From Euborellia annulipes (lineage: Eukaryota > Arthropoda > Insecta > Dermaptera > Anisolabididae): 64,000 bases of DNA. The notes under the pieces are model-generated. The model worked only from the letters and a program-made list of their open reading frames with translations, made no database searches and was not told the origin of the DNA. The stretch covers positions 186,001 through 250,000 of the forward strand of contig JAKCPI010000901.1 of assembly GCA_023213315.1 (NCBI GenBank), given 5' to 3'. Positions within the stretch are counted from its first letter, which is position 1. Each line of letters opens with the position of its first letter. The position numbers were made by a program, and so were the translations under genes. Positions 10,660-23,000 of the stretch are shown here, one piece after another.

Positions 10660-11218
10660 TCTATATATATAAAAATGAAATGGGAAAAATGTATGTATGT
10701 ATGTAAATATGTATGTATATGTTCTATAGAAATCCACAATTTTCAATGAATCCATTTGAAATTAAGTACACATATAGTACAAGGGACAGGGAGTAACGTA
10801 GTAATAATTTGAATCTTTTAAATGTTTTGGAAAATTAATTATAATCAAATTTCTTCAATATGGGAACACAAAATCAGCAAGTTGGCTAGAAATTTGAGAG
10901 GCAGGTAGATGCTCTGTGAACCAGCTTCCTACCTGACTATGGGCTGGGGGCGGGGCTATGCAGCAGTTGAAAAACGAAGAGAAGACGCAGGTGACTGACC
11001 CTTTAAACAGTCATAAACAGACCCTTTTGTGCTGTCCCCAGTCGGTAACCTCGCCTCGCTTGAACATAAGATCCTTCCTTAACATCTTAACACTTGCATT
11101 GCAACAAGAAATATCCCGAATTGGGAATAAACTTGCTCGCCGAAGGCGAGCAAGGGGTCCAGGGGGCGTAGCCCCCTGGCTAGGCGGAAAGCCCGCCGAA
11201 GGCGGGCTTTGCGACTAG
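10660..11218 (+). mobile_element. complete short non-autonomous Helitron
   Basis: The 5' end is TCTATATATATAAAAATG, the typical start of many animal Helitrons. The 3' end is GCGACTAG, a CTAG (CTRR) terminus, preceded by a perfect hairpin with arms AAGCCCGCC and GGCGGGCTT. The element sits between A (10659) and T (11219), the A/T insertion site of Helitrons, without a target duplication. Two more perfect hairpins lie just upstream: CTTGCTCGCC/GGCGAGCAAG and CCAGGGGGC/GCCCCCTGG. There is no Rep/helicase frame; the 86-codon frame ending at 11218 runs through the hairpins and is incidental. Confidence 0.92.
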
Positions 11219-12065
11219 TATCTCATAAAAATTAATTAATAGAAAATTTATTCATTTTTTTTAATAATAATAATTAATAATTTAATTATTATTAGAAAGT
11301 ATTTATATTTTTATATTGGCATATTTTTTATAGGAATTTTAAAAAACTTTAGAATATTCTTTTTTGAATTATATAATAACGAATGACCGTCGGCTGGGAT
11401 AATCGTACATCCCGAATGGCGCGTGGTAAATGTAATTACACGTGGTAATTGACTTGTCCTGGTTACTCGGCACCGACCACGCAATTCTGCAGGACAACTA
11501 TTCTCTATTCTCTGCAGGCACAGCAACTTATACCGGTATGACGACTGCAATGGAAAAAAAAGTCCAGCAAATAAATCAAAACAACGGAAGTAACCACTGA
11601 GTGTGGAGAAAAGGACAATGCAATATTGCTTTTTACAATTTCTATTTGACTTTTGATCATATAGACCAGGCAGGTCGCGTTCTAGGCATTTTTTGGGGAC
11701 ATGCGAGATCTAAATTTGGCGCAAATATATATGGATATCTGTGTGTATGTATAAGTTTTGAAGGAAATATATAACCCTTTCCAAAGTGCAAGTACCCCAA
11801 TGCGTTAATCAAAGATGACGATTGTATGAATATTTTTTTGTTTCTTGCAATAAAAAAATATTAATTTAAAGTAGGGATTTCCTCGCGGCGCCACATGCCA
11901 CCGCATGTTTCGCATGGCCCTGAGAACAGGGGTCGGCAAAGCGCGGGTCGTTGCATGTTTTTAATGCTGCCCTTCATGATATATTAATATGTGAAATTAT
12001 GAATTTAATAAAATCAAAATATAGAACGAGATTGTTCGAGACGATCACAGTATTTCAAACCCAAC
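11219..12065. other. unassigned DNA
   Basis: No gene is identified. The segment 11380-11530 is G+C-richer and contains two near-identical ACACGTGGTAATTGAC/TAATTACACGTGG motifs. A 79-codon minus frame there has no recognisable domain. The remainder is AT-rich. Confidence 0.35.
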
Positions 12066-12832
12066 CAGATGAACGGATACAAGGAGGGGGGGGGGGGGGT
12101 AAAGTGGGTAATTAATCCCCCTGAGATTTCGGAAAAAATTTTATTTTTAATGTAAAATTTTAAAAATTAATACTTCAAAATTTGATTTGTATATATATTC
12201 TAATAGGAAGAATAAAATGAGCAAGCAGCTAATTATATTTCATTTTATTAAAAAACCAGGGCCGACGTTTCGGTCACGTATGGGACCATCTTCAGGGCCA
12301 GGTTAATGTCTGAAAATACATATAATCCTCGCCAAGTTATATTGGGCATACACAATTGCATGTAGCTTAATCATGACAATGCCTCAAATTATGATGAAAT
12401 AGAGTGAATGACTCATTCACTCTCTGTCCATGGTATTGTAACAACATAATTTGAGGCATTGTCATGATTAAGCTACATGCAATTGTGTATGCCCAATATA
12501 ACTTGGCGAGGATTATATGTATTTTCAGACATTAACCTGGCCCTGAAGATGGTCCCATACGTGAACGAAACGTCGGCCCTGGTTTTTTAATAAAATGAAA
12601 TATAATTAGCTGCTTACTCATTTTATTCTTCCTATTTGATTATCAACACTCAGCTATATACCTCCTTCAAATATATATATTCTGGTAAACAAGTACAGAA
12701 TGTGCCTTTAAATTACCGAAATTCAGAAAAAATTGTATGCTGTGAGACCAGTCACACCAGATTAAACCCGTAAAAAAAATTTCAAACTCGTAAACTCGTA
12801 AACCCCCCTCGAGAAACTCCTCTGGATTGCCC
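12066..12832. mobile_element. hAT-type MITE H3, split by palindromic element F2
   Basis: The left part (12066-12201) and right part (about 12672-12832) join into one sequence collinear with H1, in the opposite orientation. It has a GGATACAAGGAGGGGG end, a GGGTAATTAATCCCC segment, a TTTAAAATTAATACTTC-like interior, an AGTGTGACTGGTC-like segment and a CCTCTGGATTGCCCG end. I could not find a clean 8-bp duplication, so the ends are probably eroded. Confidence 0.7.
12202..12668. mobile_element. palindromic element F2 with hammerhead-like core
   Basis: The palindrome covers 12202-12636 with arms of roughly 200 bases and a tail to about 12668 (ATCAACACTCAGCTATATAC). The flanking repeat ATATATATTCT on both sides suggests an 11-13 bp target duplication inside H3. 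The minus strand at 12262-12296 reads CTGAAGA, T, a GGTC/GACC stem, GAAACGTC. The plus strand at 12542-12575 has the same with one stem base lost (GAACGAAACGTC). The loop ends of the arms lie around a short AGTGAATGA/TCATTCACT hairpin. Confidence 0.82.
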
Positions 12833-12839
12833 GATATTA

Positions 12840-13585
12840 ATGAATTATCGAAAAACATTTAACATTTTTTATTTGAATAAAATAAATTATTTTCTGTATA
12901 ATTTTATTTCTCTTTTTATTCTCCGATATTATTATAGCATATAAATAAAATTGTTGCTTTTAAATTAATTTTTAATAATATTTAAATTTGATTAAAAAAT
13001 TTATTAAGATACATATACTACATTACAAAACTTCTGATTCTGCGATACCCTAAACTATTTCTTTTTTTTTTTTTTAATTGCTCGCTGTTCAAACAATATT
13101 GCCGTCCACTGAAACCACTGATCAAATAAGGATGAAACTTAGTGAATTTATAGTCCCATGTGAACGAAAGAATGTATTAAAAGGAGAAGTGAAATATTTA
13201 TTGCAAACTACGGTTTTCTCACCAAATCTTTTGAAACTCAGCCATAATATTGTTGTGTAATAAAGAATATAAAGATATTCCAATTAGGAAGCGAATCCGG
13301 AACTTCATGTATTCTCTCTGAAAGGCTACAAACAATTGTTTTGTAGACTCGTGGATCTTCTATTTTGATTGAAATCTTTTTTAAATTTGTTTAAAGTATT
13401 TTTTTTTGGCATCTGAAGCATTTATAACCCTATTTATTTCAACCGATTGGTAGACAATTCAAATTTAACAAATTTTTCTCCTTTGGAGGGAATTAAAATC
13501 ATACATAATTATAAATTATTTTTTTCAATAAAACAGATTTCTTTTCAAAATAAATATTTAATTATATTTTGTTTTTTCTTTCTAG
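12840..13585. other. AT-rich DNA with SINE fragments
   Basis: About 13398-13486 is the body of the tRNA-derived SINE on the minus strand (GGCATCTGAAGC to TTTTTCTCCTTTGGA). A second scrap with GAAGCGAATCCGGAACTTC near 13287-13307 looks like part of its head. There is poly(T) at 13061-13075. A 60-codon frame at 13078-13260 has no recognisable domain. Confidence 0.45.
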
Positions 13586-13693
13586 ACCAAATTTGGATCG
13601 ATGACGGTTCCTTCTCACAACGCTTGGACAGCTCATCCGTCATCCTAGATTGACGACGTCTCTCCTCTGCTTTTTTTCTACAATCCCATTATT

Positions 13694-14517
13694 GTAAGTT
13701 TATCATCTTTAATTGATACTCCTTTTCTTTACGTTTTGATTTTTTTGAAATTAATCAAAATGTTGATTTTTCAATTCATTTAAATCACGTAAAATGTGTT
13801 TATTTATTAAAAAAAAAAAAAAAAAAAATCAAATATTTATAACACAACTGACCAAATATTCCAATAATTATGACGGTTTATAAATATAAATAAACAAGGC
13901 ACTAAGCACGTTTTTTGGGCTTTGCACTCTCTGACGTGCCATCTGTCTTTATATGATTTACACTATAAAAAATTTGCAAGAAATTTTAAACAGTTAAAAA
14001 GTGAAAAAAAAAATAAAAATATTTTTTTGTGCAACAGTTTTGCGAAATGTCGAGTATTTCTGGATTTTTTATTTGGATATCTGATACGACTCTATTAAAA
14101 ATCAAAAGTTGTTGTTTATTGAAGCTTTTGTGGTTTGTATTATTATTATTATTATGTGAGTTTTTAATTATAGACCATATTTGTATTATTTATTTATTAA
14201 AAATATAAATATCGTACAAGCATTCGAAATGTTGTACAGTATTTATATTATAATTAATACGAATGGGCTCTATAATAAAAAACTCCTATAATAATAATAG
14301 TCAAAAGTTTTTTTTGTTCACCCTTGTGGAATCAACTAAAAAAGTATTATATTTCCATGAATATCATTTTTTTTGTTGGAGAAATTACTAGAGATATTCC
14401 AATTAAGGCGTTGTTTATTGAGTAGTTCCTAGGTCTGGGGTAGTGTATTTTTGGACCATGCTAAAATCGAAGATATCGAATTAAAAAAACAGTCTCAAGA
14501 AAAAGGATTCTATACGA
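13694..14517. other. unassigned AT-rich DNA
   Basis: A long A run lies at 13810-13828 and ATT repeats near 14138-14155. Nothing gene-like is seen. Confidence 0.4.
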
Positions 14518-14716
14518 TATATTGCAATTTGCAAGAGGAAGAGACTCTGGACCACCTAATTCTGAGATATCCAATGTAGCAACAAGGAAGAGATTTTTGG
14601 AAAAATACCATAAAGAACGGACTTCTGTGTCTTCTTACTTTCGAGATATTTGGAAAACAGCGACATTTTTAATTTCATTGTTGAGGCAATTCAAACCAGA
14701 AGTTTGGTTTTAGGAT
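14518..14716 (+). pseudogene. degraded LINE-type ORF 3' end (possible)
   Basis: One frame reads CNLQEEETLDHLILRYPM then stops. A different frame continues with KRFLEKYHKERTSVSSYF and ends in a stop near 14713. Together they resemble the extreme C-terminal part of many insect LINE reverse-transcriptase ORFs (a C-x-EEET-x-DHLI-type segment followed by a hydrophobic tail) broken by a frameshift. A short A-rich tail follows. The resemblance is by pattern only. Confidence 0.35.
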
Positions 14717-14833
14717 AGAGGAAAGAAGAGGAAGAAAGCTGACTCTAAGCTGGAAAAAGAAAAAAAGAAAAATTAGCGAATATCTTCTCATATATTTTAT
14801 TTTTTTTGTAGACACCTATTTGTTTTTAAAAGA

Positions 14834-15076
14834 AGAAATTAATGGCTGAGTGATAATTAACAGGAACAGGTAGATGTAGGCAGCCAGCAAAGAACAAAAA
14901 CTTTATTTAAATATCGTCGACGTTTCGGGAACGCATCGCTCCCATCTTCAGGACGATAAATTGTTAATGTTGTTTAGATTGATACATGTAGGTCATACAA
15001 AATTATAATACAAATTTTAAAATACCATTAAATGTATGTTTAATTGTCTATGAGAATTGTAGTAGGGGTCTGGACT
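14834..15076. mobile_element. single-arm copy of the F3 palindromic element
   Basis: This is collinear with the left arm and loop of the complete copy at 42167-42615, including a tail GGCTGAGTGATAATTAACAG. The minus strand at about 14918-14953 reads CTGAAGA, T, a GGGA/TCCC stem, GAAACGTCGACGATAT, one of the best-preserved hammerhead-like cores in the window. The right arm is missing, so no palindrome remains. Confidence 0.78.
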
Positions 15077-16620
15077 TAATTTATTGTTGAATCGGCCTAG
15101 CCCCGGGGCCCGTCAGGTCTGTCTGCGGCCCTGAGTCTACTTTATTTGTGACAGAATAATTCCTTAACTTTAAAAAAGATGAACGAGCGAAGTATAGCAT
15201 TTATCTATTCTTTTTTGTGATATTTGTATTTTCATCTTAATTTCAAATATGGACGTTATTACTTTTTTAAAAATATTATTCATCCATAAAATAAATTTTA
15301 TTGATCAATAAGGGATTATCTCAAATTGAGTGTACTTCCCTAGAGTTCGGGATTCCCGGATCCGTTTAGGCATCTACATGACAATTTCGCATTCATAATC
15401 ATAATTTATATTGACCTCTGTTCTGATATAAAAACGACTATGTTTATCTTAAGTTATAAATCACCTAAGACTATAAATTTATGTGATTTATTCATCATTT
15501 AATAATCTTTATATTAATATTAAAACTTTTTTTTTTTGTGGAGAAATATAATTTTTTGTGTCAGGCCGGTCTTTCTAAAAGAAAGTCGTAAAGTATTTTT
15601 CTCATTCAGAATAGGATACCATGAGATCTTGTATTTTTACTTCCTGGGTATGAAATATGATCAAAATTTTGTTGATTAATTGCTCCAGAGTGGATCATGA
15701 CAATGCTTGTTATTCCTAACAATTTACAATGGATTAATCGAAAAATCTATTAGGAATTTGGTCATTTTGGTTGCCTGTCTTCCAGAAAATAATTCTATCA
15801 CACCGTCCTCCCTAAGAACTTCAATCAACGCGCTCAGAGTTGCGCTGACTTGATGCGATGCCGGCCAAATACGACCAGCGCAACTAGTATGCTATATATA
15901 ATAAAAATTCCTGAAGTAGAATTGATATTTGAGGGGTGGAACCACCTGGAAGGAGCCGATCTGGAGGGAAATAACCTCTGGAGATTGAGGATGACTCGTC
16001 TCTCTTTAAGGTCACCGCGAGGTCAGCCAGAGTTCTGATCTCATCTAACCAAATGCTGGCTGGTCCTTAGTAATACAAGCAAAATATTACCAATCAACAA
16101 ATCAACTTTAAAAGAAAAATTTTTCTAAACTTATTTCATTCCTATTATTTCTTGCTTTAAATGCTAATCTATTACGAAATGACTATATGATAAAAAAATT
16201 TATTGAATAAATTAAAAAAAAAAAAAAAAAAAAAAACATTACAATGTAGTTTATTTTGTAAAAAAATTATATAATAAAAAAAAAAAATTTATTTGCAAAC
16301 TTAAACTCTTTATTAACAATTTGCTACAAAGCAATACAAACAAATAAGCGTAATTATATTTTAATATCGGTTGTAGAGAAAGGACGGGCTTGACTAGGGA
16401 GGGGGGATATCTACGTCAAAAATAAAGATGGGATACAAAAATCCATAAAAGGAAAAAAAATAAGAGATCTGTAAGCATGATGTTAAAATTGTGACCTTCA
16501 AGCCAGGAACTCTAAATTCTTGAGACTAATTTTTTATTTATTTCTATATTATACTCTAAATGACTCAAGATTTTTTTGCCAAATTTGATTGGATTAGGCA
16601 GTCTCTGCGACCGCACGACC
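15077..16620. other. unassigned DNA downstream of the IR75-like gene
   Basis: No gene is identified. About 15755-15790 (GGTCATTTTGGTTGCCTGTC) matches the start of the truncated element at the window end (63868 onward). A G+C-richer patch at 15800-16060 has a 62-codon frame without a recognisable domain. Poly(A) runs are at about 16213-16237 and 16277-16287. Confidence 0.35.
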
Positions 16621-16812
16621 AAAAATGTTAAAAATTATGCCTTTATAAAATTGCTAACTTCACAATACTCTCCTTATACTTCAGATAACTAATTATATGT
16701 TAAAAAACTCATTTTTTTAACTTGAAGGTTAAACTTGTTCTTGTTTAATAGATCGATCATTTGCTATCGGTCGGATAAGTTTCCTAATTGACTAAATCTG
16801 AAGCAACCGAAT
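16621..16812. mobile_element. TIR-element end fragment next to the IR75-like stop codon
   Basis: This matches, inverted, the segment at 18866-19040 and the ends of the large TIR element at 41903-43032. Shared parts are a TGAAGCAACCG terminus, a GATAAGTTT segment and an AACTCATTTTTTTAACT-like segment. It begins 12-13 bases beyond the IR75-like stop codon, so part of that gene's 3' UTR is probably transposon-derived. Confidence 0.65.
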
Positions 16813-16824
16813 AAGTTTTTCGAC

Positions 16825-17038
16825 TTATATTTTAAGAATATATTTCTTATATATAATCTCCATAATAAGAGTAAATGAAGAAAATCCTAATCCTACTATC
16901 AGAACAAATAATGCCGGATAAAAATCTATAATTCCAACGCTAACGAAACTCGTACCGCTGCCAATACATTCAGGTTTACTTAAATAAAATAATTTATAAA
17001 TTCGATTTTGTAATCCAAATTCTTTAATCTTCCGATAC
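16825..17038 (-). CDS. IR75-like terminal exon 10
   Basis: It follows GTTTTTTAG and has 214 bases including the TAA stop (16825-16827). It encodes KIKEFGLQNRIYKLFYLSK, GTSFVSVGIIDFYPAL and the last membrane segment, with a short lysine-rich cytoplasmic tail. Confidence 0.93.
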
Positions 17039-20000
17039 CTAAAAAACAAACAAATCTAAAAGGCATTCATTACGTAAGCAACCTAAGGGGAAGGGGTTAA
17101 TAAAGCTGCCTATATCAGCATTTTATAGAGAAAAAAGGGTTAGGTAAGCAATTAGAGGGGTTTGCTTATTATCACTGACAAAGGGAGGGGCTTCTAAAAT
17201 TTGCTGCGTAATACTCTACTGGCTCCCTGTCTACTAGCTATTAAAAATTAATATGAGAAATCCTTCCCTTATAACTTTTTTTTGTAGTGGAATCGAAAGG
17301 ATTCTTATTAAAGTAAAGTTTATAAATGAACCAAAACCAATTCATATCATCTTTAGAACTATTTTTCAATATATTTATTGGTATAAATACTGGAAATATA
17401 TTTCGACAGTGTGTCTCTTCAGAAGTAATACAAATAGGCTACTGAATAGTTGATTTTGAGAAAATCAAAAAAAAAGTACATTAGTAAAGTATTAGTAATC
17501 TTTGACCAATTTTATTAAAATTTCTCAAGATGCTTACGAGCAAGGGCGGATCCAGAGGTGTTTCTCGGGGGAGAGGGGGGTAATTTGCTGTGACTGGTTG
17601 CACAATACACATTTTTTTCTTAATTTCAGTAATTTAAAGGGGCATTTTGTACTTGTTTGCCAGAATATAAATACAAATCAAATTTTTAAAATTTTACATT
17701 AAAAGTAAATTTTTTTTCGAAAAAAAGTATTTTTTTCAAATCTCGGGGGGGGGGGGCTAAATACTCATCTCGTAAGCAAGAGCGGATACAAGAGGGGTAA
17801 TTACCCCCACCCCTTGTATCCGCCCTTGCTTACGAGATGGATATTTAGCTTAAGTATAAAATTTGAGTATCGACAGATTTTTCGTCTTTGAGTTATTTAG
17901 TTAACTCACATTTTTTGGTATTTCTCTTGAAATTTATTAAATTTATTGTGAAAAAATCCTAAATTCCATGTAGATCCATTCCAGTTAAAATATCAAAATA
18001 TTTACCTAAATTTCTAACAAAAAGTATTTATTGTTTTTTTATTTAAATGCCTTTTTAATGGTTTCTTAGAATTGCCATTAAAATATCCGATTACTTATTA
18101 GCTTGAATTTTAGTTTTTTTCACAATAAATTTAATAAATTTCAAATGAAATATTAAAAAATGTATTAACAAGATATTTCAAAAACGAAAAATCTCTCGAT
18201 ATTCAAATTTTATACTTAAACTAAGTGCCCATCTCATAAGCATCATGAGTAATTTTAGTAAAATCGGTCAAAGATCACTAGTACTTTAGTAATTTACTTT
18301 TTTTTATTTTCTCAAAATTAAATCTATCGTTTTTATAACATATTTTTTTCATTTTTCATTTATTAGTATTTAGGCGCGCTCAGCAACAACGGCTATTTGC
18401 GCGTTTTTTATTAATTTTAATTAATTTTATCTAATTTTTGGCTTTGAAACTTATTAAGTTTTCATGAAAAATATCTTGGTTGCTGTGACATTGGTCATTT
18501 GACCTTATTCCATTCATTAAATAAAAAATAGAATCCATTTACTTACATGACTTTGAAATGATCAGTATAGGGGGATCCTCTAACACAGCCCTGATAAGGA
18601 TCAATTTGCCTCATATATGTAATAGCTGATAATCCGCATTTCTCATCCTCCAGAAATGTTTCTTGAATGAGTTGATAGCCGGTATTGGATTCAATTTGAA
18701 AAGCATAAAGGCCTTTCCTTACTTTTTTTATTCCTTCATCAGCCGTTATAAATCCAGACATTTTTCCTTTTACATCCAATCTATTTTCCCAAATTGCTTT
18801 ACTTACTGGGTCTGTTAATTTCTGGAAATATTTAATAGAATAAGGTATTAGACCGTTTAGTCGATTAAGGGCTGGCTGCTTCACATCTAGTCAACTAGCA
18901 AACTTATCCGACAGATTGCAAATCATTGATATAGTAAACACGCTTAATTTTCGAGTTAAAAAATAAGTTTTTTCACATATAATTAACTATCTGAGGTATA
19001 AGGGAAGTTATGTGAAGTTAGCAACTTTAAAAAGGCTTCATTTTTAAAAATTAAATTACTTAAAATAAATATTAAAAATAAAATAATTATTAAAGCTAAT
19101 TAATTTTTTAACAAAAATTTAAAAGTTTCCAAAAAAATAAACAAAGCTTGTGTTTCTAATTTCACTCCTTAGTTAAGCCTTATACCAAACTTTGGGTTTT
19201 AGTTAGTTAACCACGATCTGGCTTTTTATCTAATCATATAATTAGCTTAACTAAATGTGTAAAATATCGAAAGTCATAGTCAACTACCTTATTCGAGCGA
19301 TATCTAATTAATTAGAAGTGAAGCAACTGGCTCTTAGTATTATTAAAAGTAATGCATTTAAATTGTCTGTATATATGTCTCCTCTTTTCATTCAAATTTG
19401 TTATTACTTTATCTTACCCGATATATGAAATATATAGAGAGGAAAAGTATTGCGATCATATCAAAAATTCGACGTCCAGATTTTGATGGATATACCGGTA
19501 CATGTTTTGGAATCCCTTGAGTTCAAAAAAGTGGGTCCCGCAAATTGGTCTGTCTGTCTATGTGTCTGTGAACAAAATATCTCAGGTACGAAAAGAGCTA
19601 CGAGCCTGAAATTTTATATTTAAGTTAGGCACCCCCCCCCCAAGGGGTTAAAATAAGCTTGTAAATAAAATCGGCCAAAGAATACTAGTTCTTTACTGAT
19701 ATACACTTTCCAGTTTTTTTCGATTTTCTCAAAATTTGATCCAACGATTTGTTAAAAATTCATAAATCAATTATTTTTTTACATGCTCTTTAAAATGTAT
19801 ATTCTCATTTTGCCCTTGAAATCTTTTGAAGCACCTTTACTCTTGTACTTCATAGGAAATATAGTAGAAATGGTTGGCATGGTAATAAAATATAAATCTT
19901 TTTCTTTTTAGATTAAAATTAATATAAATCAACTATTTTTTAGTTGCTCTTTAAACACCACACCAAGATTTTTTATTTTTTACTTCATTACAGTTTAAAA

Positions 20001-23000
20001 GGAGATATCTTTTAACTTTGTTGAAAATAATAGGATTGAAAATTTTCTTATGAATTTATTGTTAAAAAAAATCAAAAAGTTATTTTTATCTCTTTGATAT
20101 TCTCCCCTACTTATTAAACATCTTAGTTGTGTCCGTGATTGTTTTAAAAAATTTCAAACCTCTATTATCTCCTCTCCATAATTATAATTATCTATACCGT
20201 ATGTGTGTCTAACCTCTGTTCGTAGGCGAAATATGAATCTCAGAATATCTAAGAACTAGAGCTATGATTTGTCGAGCATCTTTCAAAAGGGTGCCCGAAT
20301 ATAATTTCGTGCCTTAAATCTCAGCTGCACCCCTAAATCTAATAACGTTTCTTTACTAGATCATTTTTTTGGATTTATTTAATTTTAATGGAAGACTTTC
20401 TTTTTTTTATATGCTATTTTATTATAAATATGAGTGTCACTTACTTTAAGATAATAATGATTATAAGAAATATTTTCCGCTCCAATATCTATACCAGATT
20501 CATAAAGATCTTTAAGTGTAACAATAGATGTTGATTTGGACTGGAGAAGAGCAACAATCGACGCCGAATAAGAAGTATATAAAAACATAACTGCTAAAAA
20601 TATCATCAGACTGATGATTCGTCCACTAATATTGCGGCTTTCACGTTCTGATCCTAAAAAATTAAATTAAAATGATCAAATCCAAATTAAAACTTTGAAA
20701 TGATAAGTATTTAAATTAGAAACCTTGTTGACAAACTGCTCCTAAAATTCCAAGAATAATATCACTCCATGTGATTCGTTCCAATGGAAACAAAGGTCCT
20801 TCAATGTAAAGAGCCAGGCGCCATAAAATTCCGCATAGAACTAAAAGTCCTATACAACTCAACCAAACGATTGCGGAAAAGGGGAGAGTGAAGATGTTAC
20901 TCATGTAACTGAGAGGAGGCTGTCTGAAGATCAAATACGACCTAAATCGTGGATAATAAATTTTCAGTTCAAAAGAGATATGACAAATTTTCCGAAATAA
21001 ATATAACATTTTAATATGGACAAACTTTAAAATAAATTTGAACATTTTTTTTTTAGACATTTGGGTACATTAATAAAAATAACTAATAAATTTGAAAATG
21101 TGGCGACAACATAAATCTAGAACTTTTGTGTTTTTCGATTATTTGATCCAAAGCCCATCTAATTTCTAAGGAGATTTGAAAATGCAACAGTTCTAGTGGT
21201 GCTTTGGAGCAAATAAACGAAATCCATTAACTAGCTGCTCAAGTGTGTTCCCTATTTTTCAGTAACGAATTTATCGAAACTTTGCGCCTATCTTATATAT
21301 ACAAATATAATTATACCACATATTAAAGTTTAAATAAATATTAGCAGGATGGCAGCCGGGAATCAAATTAAACAAAAAATTTTAAGTCAATCTTTATCCA
21401 AATTTTTTTTTTATTTCAATCGCCAACGTTTCGGACGCAAATCGCGTCCTTTCTGTTCAATGAGACAAATATGCATAATGAAAATTTATAAAGTTCGAAT
21501 ACATTTTTTTTAAAACTTATAATTGATTGTTAATTATTTTATATTATTAAAAAAAAAAAAACACACCCATACTGACTATCAATTGTAAGTTTTTTTTTTT
21601 ATTATATTCAAACTTTTGTCAATTTTCATTGTTCATTATGCATATTTGCCTCGTTGATCATAGGTCCTGTGGAAGGACGCGATTTGCTTCTGAACCGTCG
21701 GCGATTGATATTTAAAAAAATTGAATAAATATTGACTTATAATTTTTTATCTAATTTGATTTCTGGCTCCCATTTTGCTCATACTTATCAATTATACAGC
21801 CACTACCTCACCATTAAAGTTTATATTATTTTAATAATATCTGTGAAAGTTCACATACAATAAATTGGTTTAAAATTTAATATACTCACTGATCACTAAA
21901 TATCTTACCTGGTTGGTGTTGTTAATGCAATATATTCGCAAAAGCCAATTCTTTGTGTTGTAAAGAACAATGAAGTCGCTCCAATATCTACTGCTTTCTT
22001 AACAAAGAATCCGCTCAATCCGGTCCAATTTCCATTTTCCTGTGGAATTCCCCAATTATCGGTGTATTTAAATACCACACTGCAAAGAGTAAAATTTAAA
22101 TAATCCTTTTAATTTGAAGAGTATTATTTTATTATTAAATGAATACCTCGCATTCAATCCTTCAATTACATGTTTAAACATATGGTAATTGCATTTCGTT
22201 ATCGCATCTATATGCTTGTTAATGTAAATGTCTTTGTCTAGATGGTTGTATGAGTCATTATTAGTGACCTGGAGAAATTTACATCATTACATCAGAAGAA
22301 CAAGTTGATGTTAGATCTTAAATATTTCATTAGTTGATTGTTAAAAAAAGACAGCAGGTACAATCCGATGGCCATTATCGATTCATTTCTGAATACAAAA
22401 TTTTAAATACATACCACTACCCCTGCTCTAATTGCCGCTTTGTGTAAATTCATCCTTAAAAAATATCTATTATTTGGAATCCATTGGAGATGTTCATCCT
22501 TTTGTTGAGCTCTGAGAATGATTTGCAAAGGCTCCTCATTTCCATTCCTGAATATTTCCAAGACTCTATTATTCGTAGTCATATAAAGACAACGGGAATC
22601 AACATGAAACCCTTGAGAGGTCACCCAAGGCTGGATATCTTCCAACTGGAAAATACCAATTAGACATATATTTGGATAAATTTGAAGGTTTATTCAATTA
22701 TATGAATAAATAAATAGTATATATTTATAATTCGCTAATGTCCGTCTGTCCGTCTGCCACGCTCTATTTGGGCAACTTGCCGTTGGAATTTTGAAACGAA
22801 ATTTTTTATGCTTAAAGAGGACTTTCTATGGATTACAGGAAAATTATTTTCCTCCCGAAATTCCTATAACTTTTTTGAGTTATTAATTCCTAAAGTTACG
22901 ATTTCTCCCATATGAAATGTTTAGAGAAATTTTTATGTATTCTTTCCATTTGTGTATTCAATGACAGTAAACAAATCCTCAAGCAGGCACTGGATTGGAA

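Larger units (their letters stand above)
8598..13693 (+). other. candidate spliced non-coding transcript or 5' UTR exons
   Basis: Several plus-strand segments are bounded by good splice consensus. 8598 onward follows TTATTTCAG, with a possible donor GTATGA at 8766. 9890 onward follows a T-rich tract ending TTTTCAG, with AATAAA at 10175-10180. 10422-10496 (75 bases) lies between TTTGTTTTAG and GTAAGTAATA. 13586-13693 (108 bases) lies between TTTCTTTCTAG and GTAAGTTTAT. The last two are G+C-richer than their surroundings but contain stops. They could be lncRNA or untranslated leader exons. That they belong to one transcript is an inference. Confidence 0.25.

Noticed and set aside
10958..11218. 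86-codon frame ending at the Helitron terminus as a protein
   Set aside because: It reads through three hairpins and ends at the element edge; the RRRRARGPGG composition comes from the palindromes.
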